The position numbers and the translations under genes were made by a program. From Paenibacillus sonchi (lineage in GTDB: Bacteria; Bacillota; Bacilli; Paenibacillales; Paenibacillaceae): a stretch of 64,000 nucleotides of DNA. The notes under the pieces were generated by a model. That model worked only from the letters and a program-made list of their open reading frames with translations, was not told the origin of the DNA and made no database searches. The DNA is taken from positions 6,696,001-6,760,000 of the forward strand of contig NZ_CP068595.1 in NCBI RefSeq assembly GCF_016772475.1, in the 5' to 3' direction. Shown piece after piece: positions 26,746 through 36,210 of this stretch; within the stretch, counting starts at the first letter, position 1; the number at the start of each line of letters is the position of its first letter.

Positions 26746-27789
26746 TCAGGAATGCCATTGCTCCCAGGTCTCCTGGGAAATGGCCTCCATCTCGGTCTTG
26801 CGGTCCCGTCCCATCAAGGCCTCTACCGCGCTGCGCGGAGTCCTGCCTTGGAACAGCACATGATAAATCTGATCAGTAATCGGCATCTGCACATTGAGAT
26901 TAAGCGAAATCGCATAAGCTGCTTTCGTGGTCCGGATGCCTTCAACCACCATTCCCATCGATTCCAGCACCTCAGCCAAAGGTTTGCCCTGGCCCAGCAT
27001 CGAGCCAGCCCGCCAGTTCCGGCTGTGCTTGCTGGTAGCCGTGACTACCAGGTCACCCAGTCCGGCTAGGCCGGAGAAGGTAAGCGGATTGGCGCCAAGC
27101 TCCACGCCAACGCGTGAGATTTCGGCAAGCCCACGGGTAAGCAGCGCTGCCTTGGCGTTGTCTCCGAAACCCAGGCCATCCGACAGCCCTGCACCCAGTG
27201 CAATGATATTCTTGAGCGCTCCGGCGAGCTCAACGCCTACCTGGTCGCGGTTCGTATATACACGGAAGTCATTGTTGATGAACAGCTCCTGCGCAGCGGC
27301 TGCGCGCTGTTCATCTGCCGACGCCACCACCACTGTAGTCGGACATAAACGGACTACTTCTTCCGCATGGCTTGGTCCGGACAGCACCACAATTTCCCCT
27401 TCAGTGCAGCCCAGCTCCTCAGAAATCACTGTCGACATCCGTTTCACTGTTTCGGTCTCGAACCCTTTAGTGGCATGAATGCAGAGCATCCCTTCCTTCC
27501 AAAATGGCTTCAAAGCACTGGCAACCTGCCGCATGGCCGAGGAAGGCGCAACAATAACAACCGCCTTGGAATCCTTGACGGCAGTCTCCATATCCGTAGT
27601 TGCAATAATATTCGGCGGCAGCGTGATGCCGGGCAGAAAATGCTGATTCGTATGGAAGTTGTTGATCTCGTCCGCTTGTTCGGGTTTCCGTGTCCACAGA
27701 TAAACTTCCGGGTGGTTAGCCGCCAGCACAGATGCCAGTGCGGTTCCCCAACTGCCCGCGACCAGCACGGTTACTTTATCAGACAACAC
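26746..27789 (-). CDS. gpsA: NAD(P)H-dependent glycerol-3-phosphate dehydrogenase
   Basis: Reduces dihydroxyacetone phosphate to sn-glycerol 3-phosphate for phospholipids. The nucleotide loop is AGSWGTALA near 11-19; the catalytic Lys is in ELAGALKNIIALGAG; ISRVGVELGANPLTFSGLAGLGDL is a signature. The start is GTG seven bases after AAGGAGGGG. 347 residues. It overlaps plsY, which uses the same product. Confidence 0.96.
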   Translation of the reverse strand: MLSDKVTVLVAGSWGTALASVLAANHPEVYLWTRKPEQADEINNFHTNQHFLPGITLPPNIIATTDMETAVKDSKAVVIVAPSSAMRQVASALKPFWKEGMLCIHATKGFETETVKRMSTVISEELGCTEGEIVVLSGPSHAEEVVRLCPTTVVVASADEQRAAAAQELFINNDFRVYTNRDQVGVELAGALKNIIALGAGLSDGLGFGDNAKAALLTRGLAEISRVGVELGANPLTFSGLAGLGDLVVTATSKHSRNWRAGSMLGQGKPLAEVLESMGMVVEGIRTTKAAYAISLNLNVQMPITDQIYHVLFQGRTPRSAVEALMGRDRKTEMEAISQETWEQWHS

Positions 27790-28396
27790 GGTTCCCCTCC
27801 TTGACTTTGGAGCCGATTTTATTCTCCCGGCCCTGGCTGATCTTCACGATATTGCTCCGGTGCCGCCAGAAAGCGAAGATAGCAATAATTAGACTGCCCC
27901 ACAGCTCTGGAGCTGTAAACCCGGTGAAGATTAAAAACACCGGGGTCAGCGCCACGAACAGCAGTGAGCCCAGGGATACATACTTGGTGATGAAAATGGA
28001 CGCGATGGCAATAATGCCAGCGATCAGCGCAGGCCAAAACACAAGCGTAGCCATAACGCCAATGGTGGTTGCGATTCCTTTTCCGCCGCGAAAGTGGAAG
28101 TAAAGCGGCCAATTGTGCCCGATAATGGCGGCAATCCCGCAGGCAACAGCAACCCACGTTCCCCAGCCGCCGGCCCAGGTGCCAAGCCACACCGCAGCAA
28201 TTCCCTTCAGCACATCCAGAACCAGCACCAGAATCGCCGGGCCTTTCCCCATGACACGCAGGGTGTTGGTAGCTCCCGCATTTCCGCTTCCATACTGCCG
28301 GATATCAACACCCTTGAGCATCCGTACCAGCAGCACACTGAAGCTGACGGAACCAAGCAGATAGCTTACAACGATAACCAGAAATTCAAACGCCAC
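27779..28396 (-). CDS. plsY: acyl-phosphate:glycerol-3-phosphate acyltransferase
   Basis: Membrane enzyme that acylates glycerol 3-phosphate, first step of phospholipid synthesis. Five or six hydrophobic segments are visible. The family motifs are YLLGSVSFSVLLVRM, YGSGNAGATNTLRVMGK and FHFRGGKGIATTIG. 205 residues. Starts at GTG after GGGGAG and overlaps gpsA by 11 nt, so the two consecutive steps are coupled. Confidence 0.95.
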   Translation of the reverse strand: MAFEFLVIVVSYLLGSVSFSVLLVRMLKGVDIRQYGSGNAGATNTLRVMGKGPAILVLVLDVLKGIAAVWLGTWAGGWGTWVAVACGIAAIIGHNWPLYFHFRGGKGIATTIGVMATLVFWPALIAGIIAIASIFITKYVSLGSLLFVALTPVFLIFTGFTAPELWGSLIIAIFAFWRHRSNIVKISQGRENKIGSKVKEGNRVV

Positions 28397-28407
28397 AGTC
28401 TTCTCCC

Positions 28408-29733
28408 CTAACCTTCGTTCTCGGATTTGCGCCGTGTAAAGAGACGGATCGGTGTGCCTTCAAAATTGAACGCTGCGCGGATCTTATTCTCCAGATACCG
28501 TTCATAGGAGAAGTGCATCAGCGAAGGATCATTGACAAACACCACAATCGTCGGCGGTTTCACGGCTACCTGTGTCACGTAGTTGATGCGCAGGCGCCGG
28601 CCTTTATCCGTTGGCGGAGGATTGATGGCGACGGCATCGGAGACCACATCATTCACCAGATGCGTCGTAATCCGCAGCGCATGCTGCTGGGCTACATGCT
28701 GAACTACCGGCAGCAGCTTCTGCAGACGCTGCTTGGTGAGTGCGGACAAGAAGACAACCGGCGCATAAGACATAAACAGGAAGTGGTCGCGGATCGTATT
28801 CTCGAAGTTCTGCATGGTTTTGTCATCCTTCTCGACAGCATCCCATTTGTTGACCACAAATATGGAAGCCTTGCCCGCATCATGGGCATAACCGGCGATA
28901 TGCTTGTCCTGGTCGATGATGCCTTCCTCGCCGTTGATGACGACAAGTACAACATCAGCTCTCTCAATCGCACGCATAGCCCGCATCACGCTGTATTTCT
29001 CTGTAGTCTCATATACCTTACCGCGTTTGCGCATTCCGGCAGTATCGATCAGCACATATCTCTGCCCATCCCGTTCAAAAGGCGTATCAATAGCGTCCCG
29101 GGTAGTACCGGCGACATCGCTGACGATTACACGTTCCTCGCCCAAAATGGCATTGACCAGGGAGGATTTGCCTACATTCGGACGGCCGATCAATGCCACG
29201 CGAATGATATCGTCATCATATTCCTCTTCCACAGGCTCCGGCAGACGCTCGGTAACCGCATCCAGCAGATCGCCAATCCCTGTGCCATGACTGCCGGATA
29301 TCCCGATGGGATCGCCAATGCCAAGGCTGTAGAATTCATAAATATCCTCTGTACGCTTCATGTTGTCGACTTTATTGATCGCAAGAACAACCGGCTTGCC
29401 GGAGCGGAACAGAATTTGTGCCACCTCTTCATCCGCATTGGTCAGCCCGCTTTTTGCCTCGCACATAAAGACGATGACATCCGCTTCTTCAATCGCCAGC
29501 TCCGCCTGAACGCGGATTGACTTCAGGATAGCATCTTCACCGTCAATTTCAATTCCTCCGGTATCGATGACACTGAAGGATTTGCCGTTCCAATCGGAAA
29601 CGCCATAAATCCGGTCACGTGTAATCCCCGGTTTATCTTCTACGATGGCCAATCTGTCGCCAATCAGCCTGTTAAATATCGTCGATTTACCGACGTTAGG
29701 CCTCCCGACGATGGCCACAACGGGTCTTGCCAT
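28408..29733 (-). CDS. der: ribosome-associated GTPase Der (EngA)
   Basis: Double-GTPase for 50S subunit assembly. The two G domains are seen as [16 protein letters not shown] (about 9) with DTGGIE, and [16 protein letters not shown] (about 182) with DTAGM, each followed by NK.D motifs. A C-terminal KH-like domain ends [13 protein letters not shown]. The start is the ATG seven bases after AGGAGG, giving 441 residues. Confidence 0.97.
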   Translation of the reverse strand: MARPVVAIVGRPNVGKSTIFNRLIGDRLAIVEDKPGITRDRIYGVSDWNGKSFSVIDTGGIEIDGEDAILKSIRVQAELAIEEADVIVFMCEAKSGLTNADEEVAQILFRSGKPVVLAINKVDNMKRTEDIYEFYSLGIGDPIGISGSHGTGIGDLLDAVTERLPEPVEEEYDDDIIRVALIGRPNVGKSSLVNAILGEERVIVSDVAGTTRDAIDTPFERDGQRYVLIDTAGMRKRGKVYETTEKYSVMRAMRAIERADVVLVVINGEEGIIDQDKHIAGYAHDAGKASIFVVNKWDAVEKDDKTMQNFENTIRDHFLFMSYAPVVFLSALTKQRLQKLLPVVQHVAQQHALRITTHLVNDVVSDAVAINPPPTDKGRRLRINYVTQVAVKPPTIVVFVNDPSLMHFSYERYLENKIRAAFNFEGTPIRLFTRRKSENEG

Positions 29734-29850
29734 GTTCATTCCTCCTGTCTTCCTTACGCTACTCATCATAGCAAAAAACGATTCAATTGGCTAACGCCCT
29801 TACGCTTGGTCCATCCCGCTGTTCCCGCGCGTAGCGGGTCCGTAAAATAC

Positions 29851-29885
29851 AATCGGCGAACCCCCGTATCGAGGGTTCGCCGATT
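29851..29885 (-). terminator. terminator after S1-domain gene
   Basis: AATCGGCGAACCC, 9-nt loop, GGGTTCGCCGATT, then TGTATTTTA on the minus strand. Confidence 0.8.
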
Positions 29886-29919
29886 ACTATACCCGTATAT
29901 GAGCGGAAATACGAAGGGA

Positions 29920-31257
29920 TTAGTTATTGCCCTTGAATTTGTCCAGCTTGTCGCCGAAACGTTCAGCCAGCGTAAAGCTGAGTCCTTCATTGCTGAGCGA
30001 GACGTTAGGGTTGTTCAGCACTTCTTTTGGTGCTCTGTCTCTGTTGTTGCTGCGTTCTGGTCTAGGCGCTTGTGCCGGAGCTTCTTCGGTTTCCTTGATG
30101 CTCAAGCTTACGCGCTTCTCGGATGGATTGAAGTCCAGAACCTTAACCTGTACCTCTTGTCCTTCTTTCAGCACTTCATGCGGAGTTCCGATGTGCTTGT
30201 GGGAGATCTGGGAGATGTGCACAAGGCCTTCCACGCCTGGAAGCAGCTCAACGAATGCTCCGAAGTTCACAAGGCGTTTAACTTCGCCTGTTACTACATC
30301 GCCAATGTTGATTTTGCCTGCAGCCGAATCCCAAGGACCTGGAGCGGCAGCTTTGATGCTGAGGCTGATTTTGCCTTTTTCAGGGTCAACCTTAAGTACT
30401 TTTACCTTAACTTTTTCGCCTTCAGAAACCACATCAGAAGGTTTCTCTACATGATTCCAAGCGATTTCGGATACGTGAACCAGACCATCAACGCCGCCTA
30501 CATCAACAAATGCGCCGAATTGAGTCAGGCGTTGCACTGTACCTTCAATGATTTGTCCTTCGGACAGCTCGGACATAATCTTCTGCTTGTTGGCTTCGAA
30601 TTCTTCTTCCAGGACTTCTTTGGCAGAAAGAATAACCTTGCTGTTCTCGCGGTCCAATTCTTTCACTTTTACACGAAGTGTACGGCCTTTATAGTCGCTG
30701 AAATCTTCTACGAAATGACGTTCAACCATGGAAGCCGGAATAAATCCGCGCGCGCCGACATCAGCCACGAGGCCGCCTTTGACAACATCAGCCACAGTGA
30801 CTTCGAATGCTTCCTGGGAAGCAAAATACTTTTCGAGATCTTCCCATGATTTTTCGCTGTCCACAGCACGTTTGGAAAGCACGAGGCTTTCTTTGTTGTC
30901 GTTGATGCTGACAACCTTGCATTCCACTTCTTGTCCAACTTCAACCGCTGCAGCAGCGTTGTCCAGTTGTACGGAAGACAATTCGCGAATCGGAATTACG
31001 CCGTCGTATTTATATCCAATGCTTACATAAGCTTGGTTATCTTCGATTTTGACGATTGTTCCTTTCACGGTATCGCCTTTTTTCAGAGAAATGATTTCCA
31101 AACCTTCTTGGCTAGTCACTTCTTCTTCGTTGCCAGCAACTGCTTCTGTAGCACCGTTAGTCTCTTCTGCTGCGGTTTCCACAGTTTCCGTTGCTTCCAC
31201 GGCTTCGTTGTTCTCAACGTTTGCCGCAGTTTCCTGATTTCTAGTTTCTTCAGACAT
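29920..31257 (-). CDS. rpsA: 30S ribosomal protein S1 homolog (YpfD-like)
   Basis: A 445-residue protein with an acidic N-terminal tail (1-50, Glu/Thr/Ala-rich) and four S1 RNA-binding repeats at roughly 55-130, 145-210, 230-300 and 315-385, each with a GxVxxIxxFGAFV or related strand. The C-terminal 45 residues are charged. Low-GC Gram-positive S1 homologues have four rather than six repeats. It lies upstream of der as in Bacillus. GGAGGG precedes the ATG. Confidence 0.93.
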   Translation of the reverse strand: MSEETRNQETAANVENNEAVEATETVETAAEETNGATEAVAGNEEEVTSQEGLEIISLKKGDTVKGTIVKIEDNQAYVSIGYKYDGVIPIRELSSVQLDNAAAAVEVGQEVECKVVSINDNKESLVLSKRAVDSEKSWEDLEKYFASQEAFEVTVADVVKGGLVADVGARGFIPASMVERHFVEDFSDYKGRTLRVKVKELDRENSKVILSAKEVLEEEFEANKQKIMSELSEGQIIEGTVQRLTQFGAFVDVGGVDGLVHVSEIAWNHVEKPSDVVSEGEKVKVKVLKVDPEKGKISLSIKAAAPGPWDSAAGKINIGDVVTGEVKRLVNFGAFVELLPGVEGLVHISQISHKHIGTPHEVLKEGQEVQVKVLDFNPSEKRVSLSIKETEEAPAQAPRPERSNNRDRAPKEVLNNPNVSLSNEGLSFTLAERFGDKLDKFKGNN

Positions 31258-31422
31258 GTGATTACCCTCCTCGATTCAAAACCCCATTTATTTAAACCCG
31301 CGTAGAGCAGAGTTCAAAACAAGCAATGCATAATACACTTACACTTTCACGTTAGTATGTTCCAAAAAATAGCGGTTATGCCATTATTCTAATCAGCGGA
31401 ACATCCGCTTGCCTGCCACTGC

Positions 31423-32010
31423 TTAGTTCACAGTAGGCTTTCCGGTCTTCGCCATCTCACGAATGCGTCCCATAATGACATCGGTGACTTCTTCCAGAGA
31501 TTCGCTGCCTGCGCCTGCAAATGAACTGAGATCTATGGGAGCCCCATAAATAACGGTCATCCGGCGAAAAGGCTTGTAAGACCCGACAATAGCGGCAGGA
31601 ACAACTGCTGCACCGCTGCGAAGCGCAAAACTTGCTGCGCCTTTCTTTGCCGCACCGGAGTCTGCGTTGCGTGTTCCTTCCGGAAAGATGCCCATAATAT
31701 GTCCGCTGCGAAGCGTATTAAGGGCCGTTTTGATGGATTCTTTGCTAACGCCGCCACGCTTGACCGGAAATGCACCCAGCTTGTCAATAAGCCAGCCCAG
31801 AACCGGAACCTTGAACAGCTCCGCCTTGGCCATGTACTTCACCTGGCGTCTCAGCTTGATTCCGATGGTCATCGGATCGAGCAGACTGATGTGGTTGGCG
31901 CACAGCAGCACCCCGCCCTCCTCCGGCACATTCTCTTTCCCTATAATTTTAAGCGGAAACAAAATGGCGTAAATGAAGCGGAGCAATCCACGGCATATTA
32001 CATAAATCAT
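31423..32010 (-). CDS. plsC: 1-acyl-sn-glycerol-3-phosphate acyltransferase
   Basis: Makes phosphatidic acid from lysophosphatidic acid. The acyltransferase motifs are NHISLLDP (H-x4-D), PVKRGG and FPEGTRN. A single hydrophobic N-terminal segment (1-18) anchors it. 195 residues. Its ATG overlaps the cmk stop by 4 nt; plsC follows cmk in many Bacilli. Confidence 0.94.
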   Translation of the reverse strand: MIYVICRGLLRFIYAILFPLKIIGKENVPEEGGVLLCANHISLLDPMTIGIKLRRQVKYMAKAELFKVPVLGWLIDKLGAFPVKRGGVSKESIKTALNTLRSGHIMGIFPEGTRNADSGAAKKGAASFALRSGAAVVPAAIVGSYKPFRRMTVIYGAPIDLSSFAGAGSESLEEVTDVIMGRIREMAKTGKPTVN

Positions 32011-32717
32011 AAATGATTTCTCTCCCCGTCTACATAAGATCTGCAGTGGGAGACAATCGCTTCCACGGCTTGATGGATATCCATATGCGTCGTATCCAGA
32101 AGAATAGCATCCTCTGCCCGGCGCAGCGGTGAAATCTCCCGTCCTTCATCCAGACGGTCCCGCATGGCGATATCATGTTCAAGCTGCTGGAGCGTCACTG
32201 TTTCCGCATCTTTCAGTTCCTTGTAACGGCGAAGAGCCCGTTCTTCCACACTCGCCGTCATGAAAATCTTCACTTCGGCATCCGGCAGCACGGTTGTCCC
32301 GATATCGCGGCCATCCATCACCACACCCTTGCGAAGCGCCATCTGGCGCTGCAAATGGCTCAGCCTGGATCTTACACCCTCGATCTTCGAATACTGCGAC
32401 ACCTGGCCGCTGACCTGAAGACTGCGGATATGCGGCGTCACGTCTTCCCCATTAATCAGCACTTTCTGCACATCCTGCTCCGGGATCAGTTCGATCACCA
32501 TGTCGCGGACCCTTAGATCCACCTGCTGATCTTCTTCAGCCGGAATGCCTTCACGGATCATATACCAGGTAACCGCCCGGTACATAGCACCCGTATCAAC
32601 ATAAATGTAGGACAGCTTCCGGGCTACCAATCGGGCTACAGTACTCTTGCCTGCCCCGGCAGGTCCGTCGATGGCGACGTTAATTCTGTCGTAAGTATGT
32701 GCACCCTGCCTATCCAA
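32007..32717 (-). CDS. cmk: cytidylate kinase
   Basis: Phosphorylates CMP and dCMP. The P loop is AIDGPAGAGKS near residues 14-24; VDTGAMYRA and DGRDIGTTV bind CMP, and the LID region has RALRRYKEL. I chose the TTG nine bases after GAGGAGG, giving 236 residues; another TTG six codons earlier overlaps the ribosome binding site. Confidence 0.95.
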   Translation of the reverse strand: MDRQGAHTYDRINVAIDGPAGAGKSTVARLVARKLSYIYVDTGAMYRAVTWYMIREGIPAEEDQQVDLRVRDMVIELIPEQDVQKVLINGEDVTPHIRSLQVSGQVSQYSKIEGVRSRLSHLQRQMALRKGVVMDGRDIGTTVLPDAEVKIFMTASVEERALRRYKELKDAETVTLQQLEHDIAMRDRLDEGREISPLRRAEDAILLDTTHMDIHQAVEAIVSHCRSYVDGERNHL

Positions 32718-32776
32718 CGGGGCATTCCTCCTCAAACACTCTTTCAGTTCGAAAAAAAGCTTGCTGTTGTTATCAA

Positions 32777-32798
32777 GAAAAAAGCAGGCATTGCCTGC
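32777..32798 (-). terminator. terminator after PilZ gene
   Basis: GCAGGC, 3-nt loop, GCCTGC followed by six T on the minus strand. Confidence 0.8.
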
Positions 32799-32896
32799 GA
32801 CTTATAAAATTATACCACAGTTTATAACTCAGTGCAAAATGGCACAGAGGGGTTTATGCAGAAAAAAGTGTCTGTTTATGCCTTTTTTTGTCCCGC

Positions 32897-33565
32897 TCAC
32901 CGGTTGCGGAAATCGAACTGGCGCTCAAAACAGTACCGGATAATTTTTTGCCGCTCCGAATCTGTAATGGAAGCGAATTTCAGCATCACCAGATTGCGGC
33001 CGGTTTCCAAAGTCTTGATCCGCACAATCTCACCTTCGAAATTCACATGCTCCGTACTGCCGTTCCTGTAGGGAATCATTAGCCAGCAGAAAAGCTTTCC
33101 TCCCACCTCAAGCTGTACCTTGGCATCGCTCAGAAATGAGGTTCCGCCGCCGCCGATATCTTCAGTACGCACCAGAAAACGGCTGCCGAGGGCATCCTTT
33201 ACCGCCAGTTCAAGCTCGGCATTCACCCGGAAGAAGCTGCGGCGCTGAATTTTGAAGATGGAATCTGCCGCCGGTTTTCTTATTTTGACCATACGGATCA
33301 CATCTTCTTTGAAGCCAATGACATGTGTATTAAAAAAATTTTTGATACCGCCCTCTGTAAGGAAATACACGGAGAGCTCATCCCCGATAAACAGCTTTTT
33401 CAGCTTTCCGTTTTTCTCCTGCATCGGGATTTCAATCAGAAAAGCCTCTTCTTCCATTTCTGCAATTCTCGATCTATATTCCACTTCTGCCTCAGCAGCA
33501 TCGCTTGAAGCAACCTGTATATATAGATATTCATTGATTTTGGGATACAAGCCTGTCACCGCCAC
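32897..33565 (-). CDS. PilZ-domain flagellar brake-like protein (YpfA/MotI type)
   Basis: A 222-residue protein. Residues about 5-100 match the YcgR-N-like domain (IPMQEKNGKLKKLFIGDELSVYF). The PilZ domain follows with the c-di-GMP-binding arginines in QRRSFFRV (RxxxR). The usual second motif DxSxxG reads DIGGGG here, so the Ser is replaced. The Bacillus orthologue YpfA (MotI) binds c-di-GMP and slows flagella, and the order cmk-ypfA-ypeB is kept. The start is uncertain: GTG here or a TTG five codons later (LYPKINEY). Confidence 0.88.
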   Translation of the reverse strand: MAVTGLYPKINEYLYIQVASSDAAEAEVEYRSRIAEMEEEAFLIEIPMQEKNGKLKKLFIGDELSVYFLTEGGIKNFFNTHVIGFKEDVIRMVKIRKPAADSIFKIQRRSFFRVNAELELAVKDALGSRFLVRTEDIGGGGTSFLSDAKVQLEVGGKLFCWLMIPYRNGSTEHVNFEGEIVRIKTLETGRNLVMLKFASITDSERQKIIRYCFERQFDFRNR

Positions 33566-33715
33566 ATGATTAAGTTATTAATTCTACAGCTGATTATAGC
33601 ATGGAGGTTAATTGCCTGGTGAGAAATATTATTCCGGTTGTGAATCAAACCAAAAAGGCGCATTCCATAACGGAACTGCACCTTCATGAGTGAACCCTGT
33701 ATTAAGCGGAATCCA

Positions 33716-35074
33716 TTATTTGTCCTGGGCCCCTGAGGATGTTCTGATCTCTTCCACCGTTTCCTCATGCCCGTCTGCCGCATTTAAGTAAATCCGGTAC
33801 TGCGAGCCGTTGATTCTGCCTCCGAACTCATAGGTCAGCACCTCTTCGGCATCCTCATTTTCAATCAGGGCCAGCCGGTTGTACATCTCTTTAAATTCCG
33901 GATGCAGCATTTTCCGGGCAGCGGCCAGGGTCATCCCCGGTTTGGGAATCTGCCGTTTCTCCTGCCGTTCACGGACATAATCGCTGGCCTGAAAACCTGT
34001 GGCCTCCCCGTTATCCAGTCCGACGCGGACAGTGATTTTCTCCGGATAGATCAGCACGCCGTCACGGCTCGTTACAAAGGTCAGGTTCCCCAAATTATCG
34101 TATCTGTCTGCGCTGACAGCCGTCATGTCCGGATACCCTTTTTGCTGCAGGAACGTCCCTGCATTGGCAACGGCCTGCTTCATCGGCACTTGAGCCGGAC
34201 CGACGCTGCGGTTGTCATTATAGGAGATCAGCAGTCCACCCTCCACAGTAAAATCCATACTGATCGGCTGTTGATGCTTCTGGCTTGTGACCGTAGCGGT
34301 ATAGGAGGCCCACTCGGTTCCCTTGCCGTTCTCCTTAACTTCTACATTTGCATTGCCGCCGAGTTCCGCAAATTTGAGCGCTTTTCGTTTCACATCTTCG
34401 GCAGTAACTGGCTTGCCTCCCAGCTTCTTCACAGAGCGTTTATCATAAATGCTGGCTACAGAAGGTCCATAATCCAGTTCAGGATAAGCGGCCACCCGTT
34501 TGTCCACCGTTTTGAAGCCGTCGATAATCGTGTTGTCTTCCGCTTTGTCCTCTGTTGCCAGTGCAGATTCTACGTCCATCCAGCGAAGCCGGTTGGTAAT
34601 GACTTTGTGCTGTACGTCCTGCAGATCCTTGGAGATTTCACCCGAGTTCTTATAGAGCGCTTTTAAATTGCCTATTTCATTGTCAGTCAGCGGTTTCTTG
34701 GTGAAATCGCGCACCGCAGCCTTGTAAGAGAAGTTGGAGATTTTTGATAAAAACTCCTCTGTTTTGCTGAATGGCAGCAGGGTTAGCGGCAGCTGGTTGA
34801 TCTCATTCTGCGCTTCACTGGTCAGCCGCCAGACATTCACAAGCCCTTTGCGGTGCATATTACTCGAGGTACTGTTAACAGCCAGGGTATTCCCGAGTTC
34901 TCCATGCAGCTGCTCCACATGATAGGAGAGGTCATGAAAAGCCCGTTGATACTGGTTTTCCGCTTTGATCAGAATCGAGTTCTTTTCCTGGTTTTCCTGG
35001 TACCCCCACACAAGCGCTCCAACCAACAAGAGCGCGGTAATCGGGAACATTAAGGCACTTAATCTTTTGTACAT
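33716..35074 (-). CDS. ypeB: germination protein YpeB
   Basis: A 452-residue protein with one N-terminal transmembrane segment (about 8-25), a long helical region, and C-terminal PepSY-type repeats (AVANAGTFLQQKGYPDM; TLAAARKMLHPEFKEM). In Bacillus YpeB stabilises the spore cortex hydrolase SleB, encoded beside it. No sleB is adjacent here: upstream lie a small cysteine-rich frame and prsW. AAAGGAG is about 12 bases before ATG, a long spacing. Confidence 0.92.
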   Translation of the reverse strand: MYKRLSALMFPITALLLVGALVWGYQENQEKNSILIKAENQYQRAFHDLSYHVEQLHGELGNTLAVNSTSSNMHRKGLVNVWRLTSEAQNEINQLPLTLLPFSKTEEFLSKISNFSYKAAVRDFTKKPLTDNEIGNLKALYKNSGEISKDLQDVQHKVITNRLRWMDVESALATEDKAEDNTIIDGFKTVDKRVAAYPELDYGPSVASIYDKRSVKKLGGKPVTAEDVKRKALKFAELGGNANVEVKENGKGTEWASYTATVTSQKHQQPISMDFTVEGGLLISYNDNRSVGPAQVPMKQAVANAGTFLQQKGYPDMTAVSADRYDNLGNLTFVTSRDGVLIYPEKITVRVGLDNGEATGFQASDYVRERQEKRQIPKPGMTLAAARKMLHPEFKEMYNRLALIENEDAEEVLTYEFGGRINGSQYRIYLNAADGHEETVEEIRTSSGAQDK

Positions 35075-35186
35075 AGGACCGCAAGACTCCTTTCAATAGC
35101 TTATTGCCGTTAGTTTGACAATAACTGAGAAGTCTTATGCACCCGAACGGCCCGCAACTTAAAGAGAATACCTTCCAAAACACCGG

Positions 35187-35333
35187 CTAAGCCCGTTCTT
35201 CAATCTCAAAGCCGCTGCTGCTGTTGCAGAGACATTGCTTGAAGCCGGTCTGGATCACACCCTGCTCCTTGCTCCCTCTTAATATGTAGCTTTCGCCGCA
35301 CTGTTTGCAGATGATCCGAACTTTTACACGCAA
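35187..35333 (-). CDS. small zinc-ribbon-like protein
   Basis: A 48-residue frame with four cysteines in two pairs (IICKQCGESY and FKQCLCNSS), the arrangement of a small zinc ribbon. It starts at a TTG after GAGCGAGGTG and ends EIEERA. The composition is protein-like and the cysteine spacing is orderly, but the start codon and expression are not certain. It lies between prsW and ypeB. Function unknown. Confidence 0.5.
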   Translation of the reverse strand: MRVKVRIICKQCGESYILRGSKEQGVIQTGFKQCLCNSSSGFEIEERA

Positions 35334-35408
35334 AAAAAGACACCTCGCTCCTCTCTGGAATTCCTTGCATACGGAACTATCCGATAAGATTAAGTGTGTC
35401 CACCTCTA

Positions 35409-36104
35409 CTATAGGTTAATCTCTTCTTCTCGCTTCAGGAACCGGAATGGGGAGCGGCTGTTGGCACGGGCCACCTTGCCCATGCCTCCATACCATAATA
35501 CAGCCATCAGAGGCACGATGAACCAAATCCAGGTATTGGTCATCGTACTGAGGATGAAATCATAGATTCCATGCCACAGCCAAGGCAGCAGCAAGGACAT
35601 AAATAGAATTCCTCTTGTCCGGACTCCGCCTGAGAACTTGGCCCTGCCCATATGATATCCCATAATGACGCCAAACATAGCATGCCCCGATACCGGAAGC
35701 AGCGCGCGCATGAACATGGAGCCGATTGAAGCGTGGCTGTACCAGGCATACATTATATTTTCTATTGTTGCAAAGCCCAGCGATATCGCTACAGCATATA
35801 GTATTCCATCATATGGCTCGTCAAACTCGGTATGATTGTAGATCATATGGTACAGCACAAACCACTTCAAGCATTCTTCCACGCCGGAGGAGATGAGGAA
35901 TGAATCGACGTAAGGTCCGCCGTCCAGCCCAAGCACAAGCCCTCTTTGAATAATCATAATGGGAAACACAATCAAAAGACCCAGCAGAAACACCTTCAGA
36001 ACCATGTGAAGCGGCTCCTGATCGTACTTATCCTTGAGATAGAAAAAAGTCAGCAGGGCAAGTCCCGGTGCCACTGCTGACGAAATGACCGATAACAAAA
36101 GCAC
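35409..36104 (-). CDS. prsW: PrsW family intramembrane metalloprotease
   Basis: Polytopic membrane protease of the CPBP-like clan; in Bacillus PrsW cleaves the anti-sigma factor RsiW at site 1. The protein shows FFYLKDKYDQEPLHMV, the glutamate pair in SSGVEECLKWF, GFATIENIMY, and histidines in LLPVSGHAMFG and WLWHGIYD, all metal or active-site candidates. The GTG start six bases after GGGAGGGG gives 231 residues. The prsW-ypeB neighbourhood is Bacillus-like. Confidence 0.93.
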   Translation of the reverse strand: MLLLSVISSAVAPGLALLTFFYLKDKYDQEPLHMVLKVFLLGLLIVFPIMIIQRGLVLGLDGGPYVDSFLISSGVEECLKWFVLYHMIYNHTEFDEPYDGILYAVAISLGFATIENIMYAWYSHASIGSMFMRALLPVSGHAMFGVIMGYHMGRAKFSGGVRTRGILFMSLLLPWLWHGIYDFILSTMTNTWIWFIVPLMAVLWYGGMGKVARANSRSPFRFLKREEEINL

Positions 36105-36210
36105 CGATTCCCCTCCCCACGTTCTGTCCATCTAGCTAATCATCTGTGCATGCTGCCCTAAGATAAACGGAGAAGGACCCTAAGGATTGCTCTTCCAAGC
36201 CCTTCCACCG

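Noticed and set aside
28513..29520. 335-codon plus-strand frame opposite der
   Set aside because: Antisense shadow of a conserved GTPase with no plausible start signal.
29806..30849. 347-codon plus-strand frame opposite the S1-domain gene
   Set aside because: Phe-rich antisense of Glu/Lys codons; no ribosome binding site; not protein-like.
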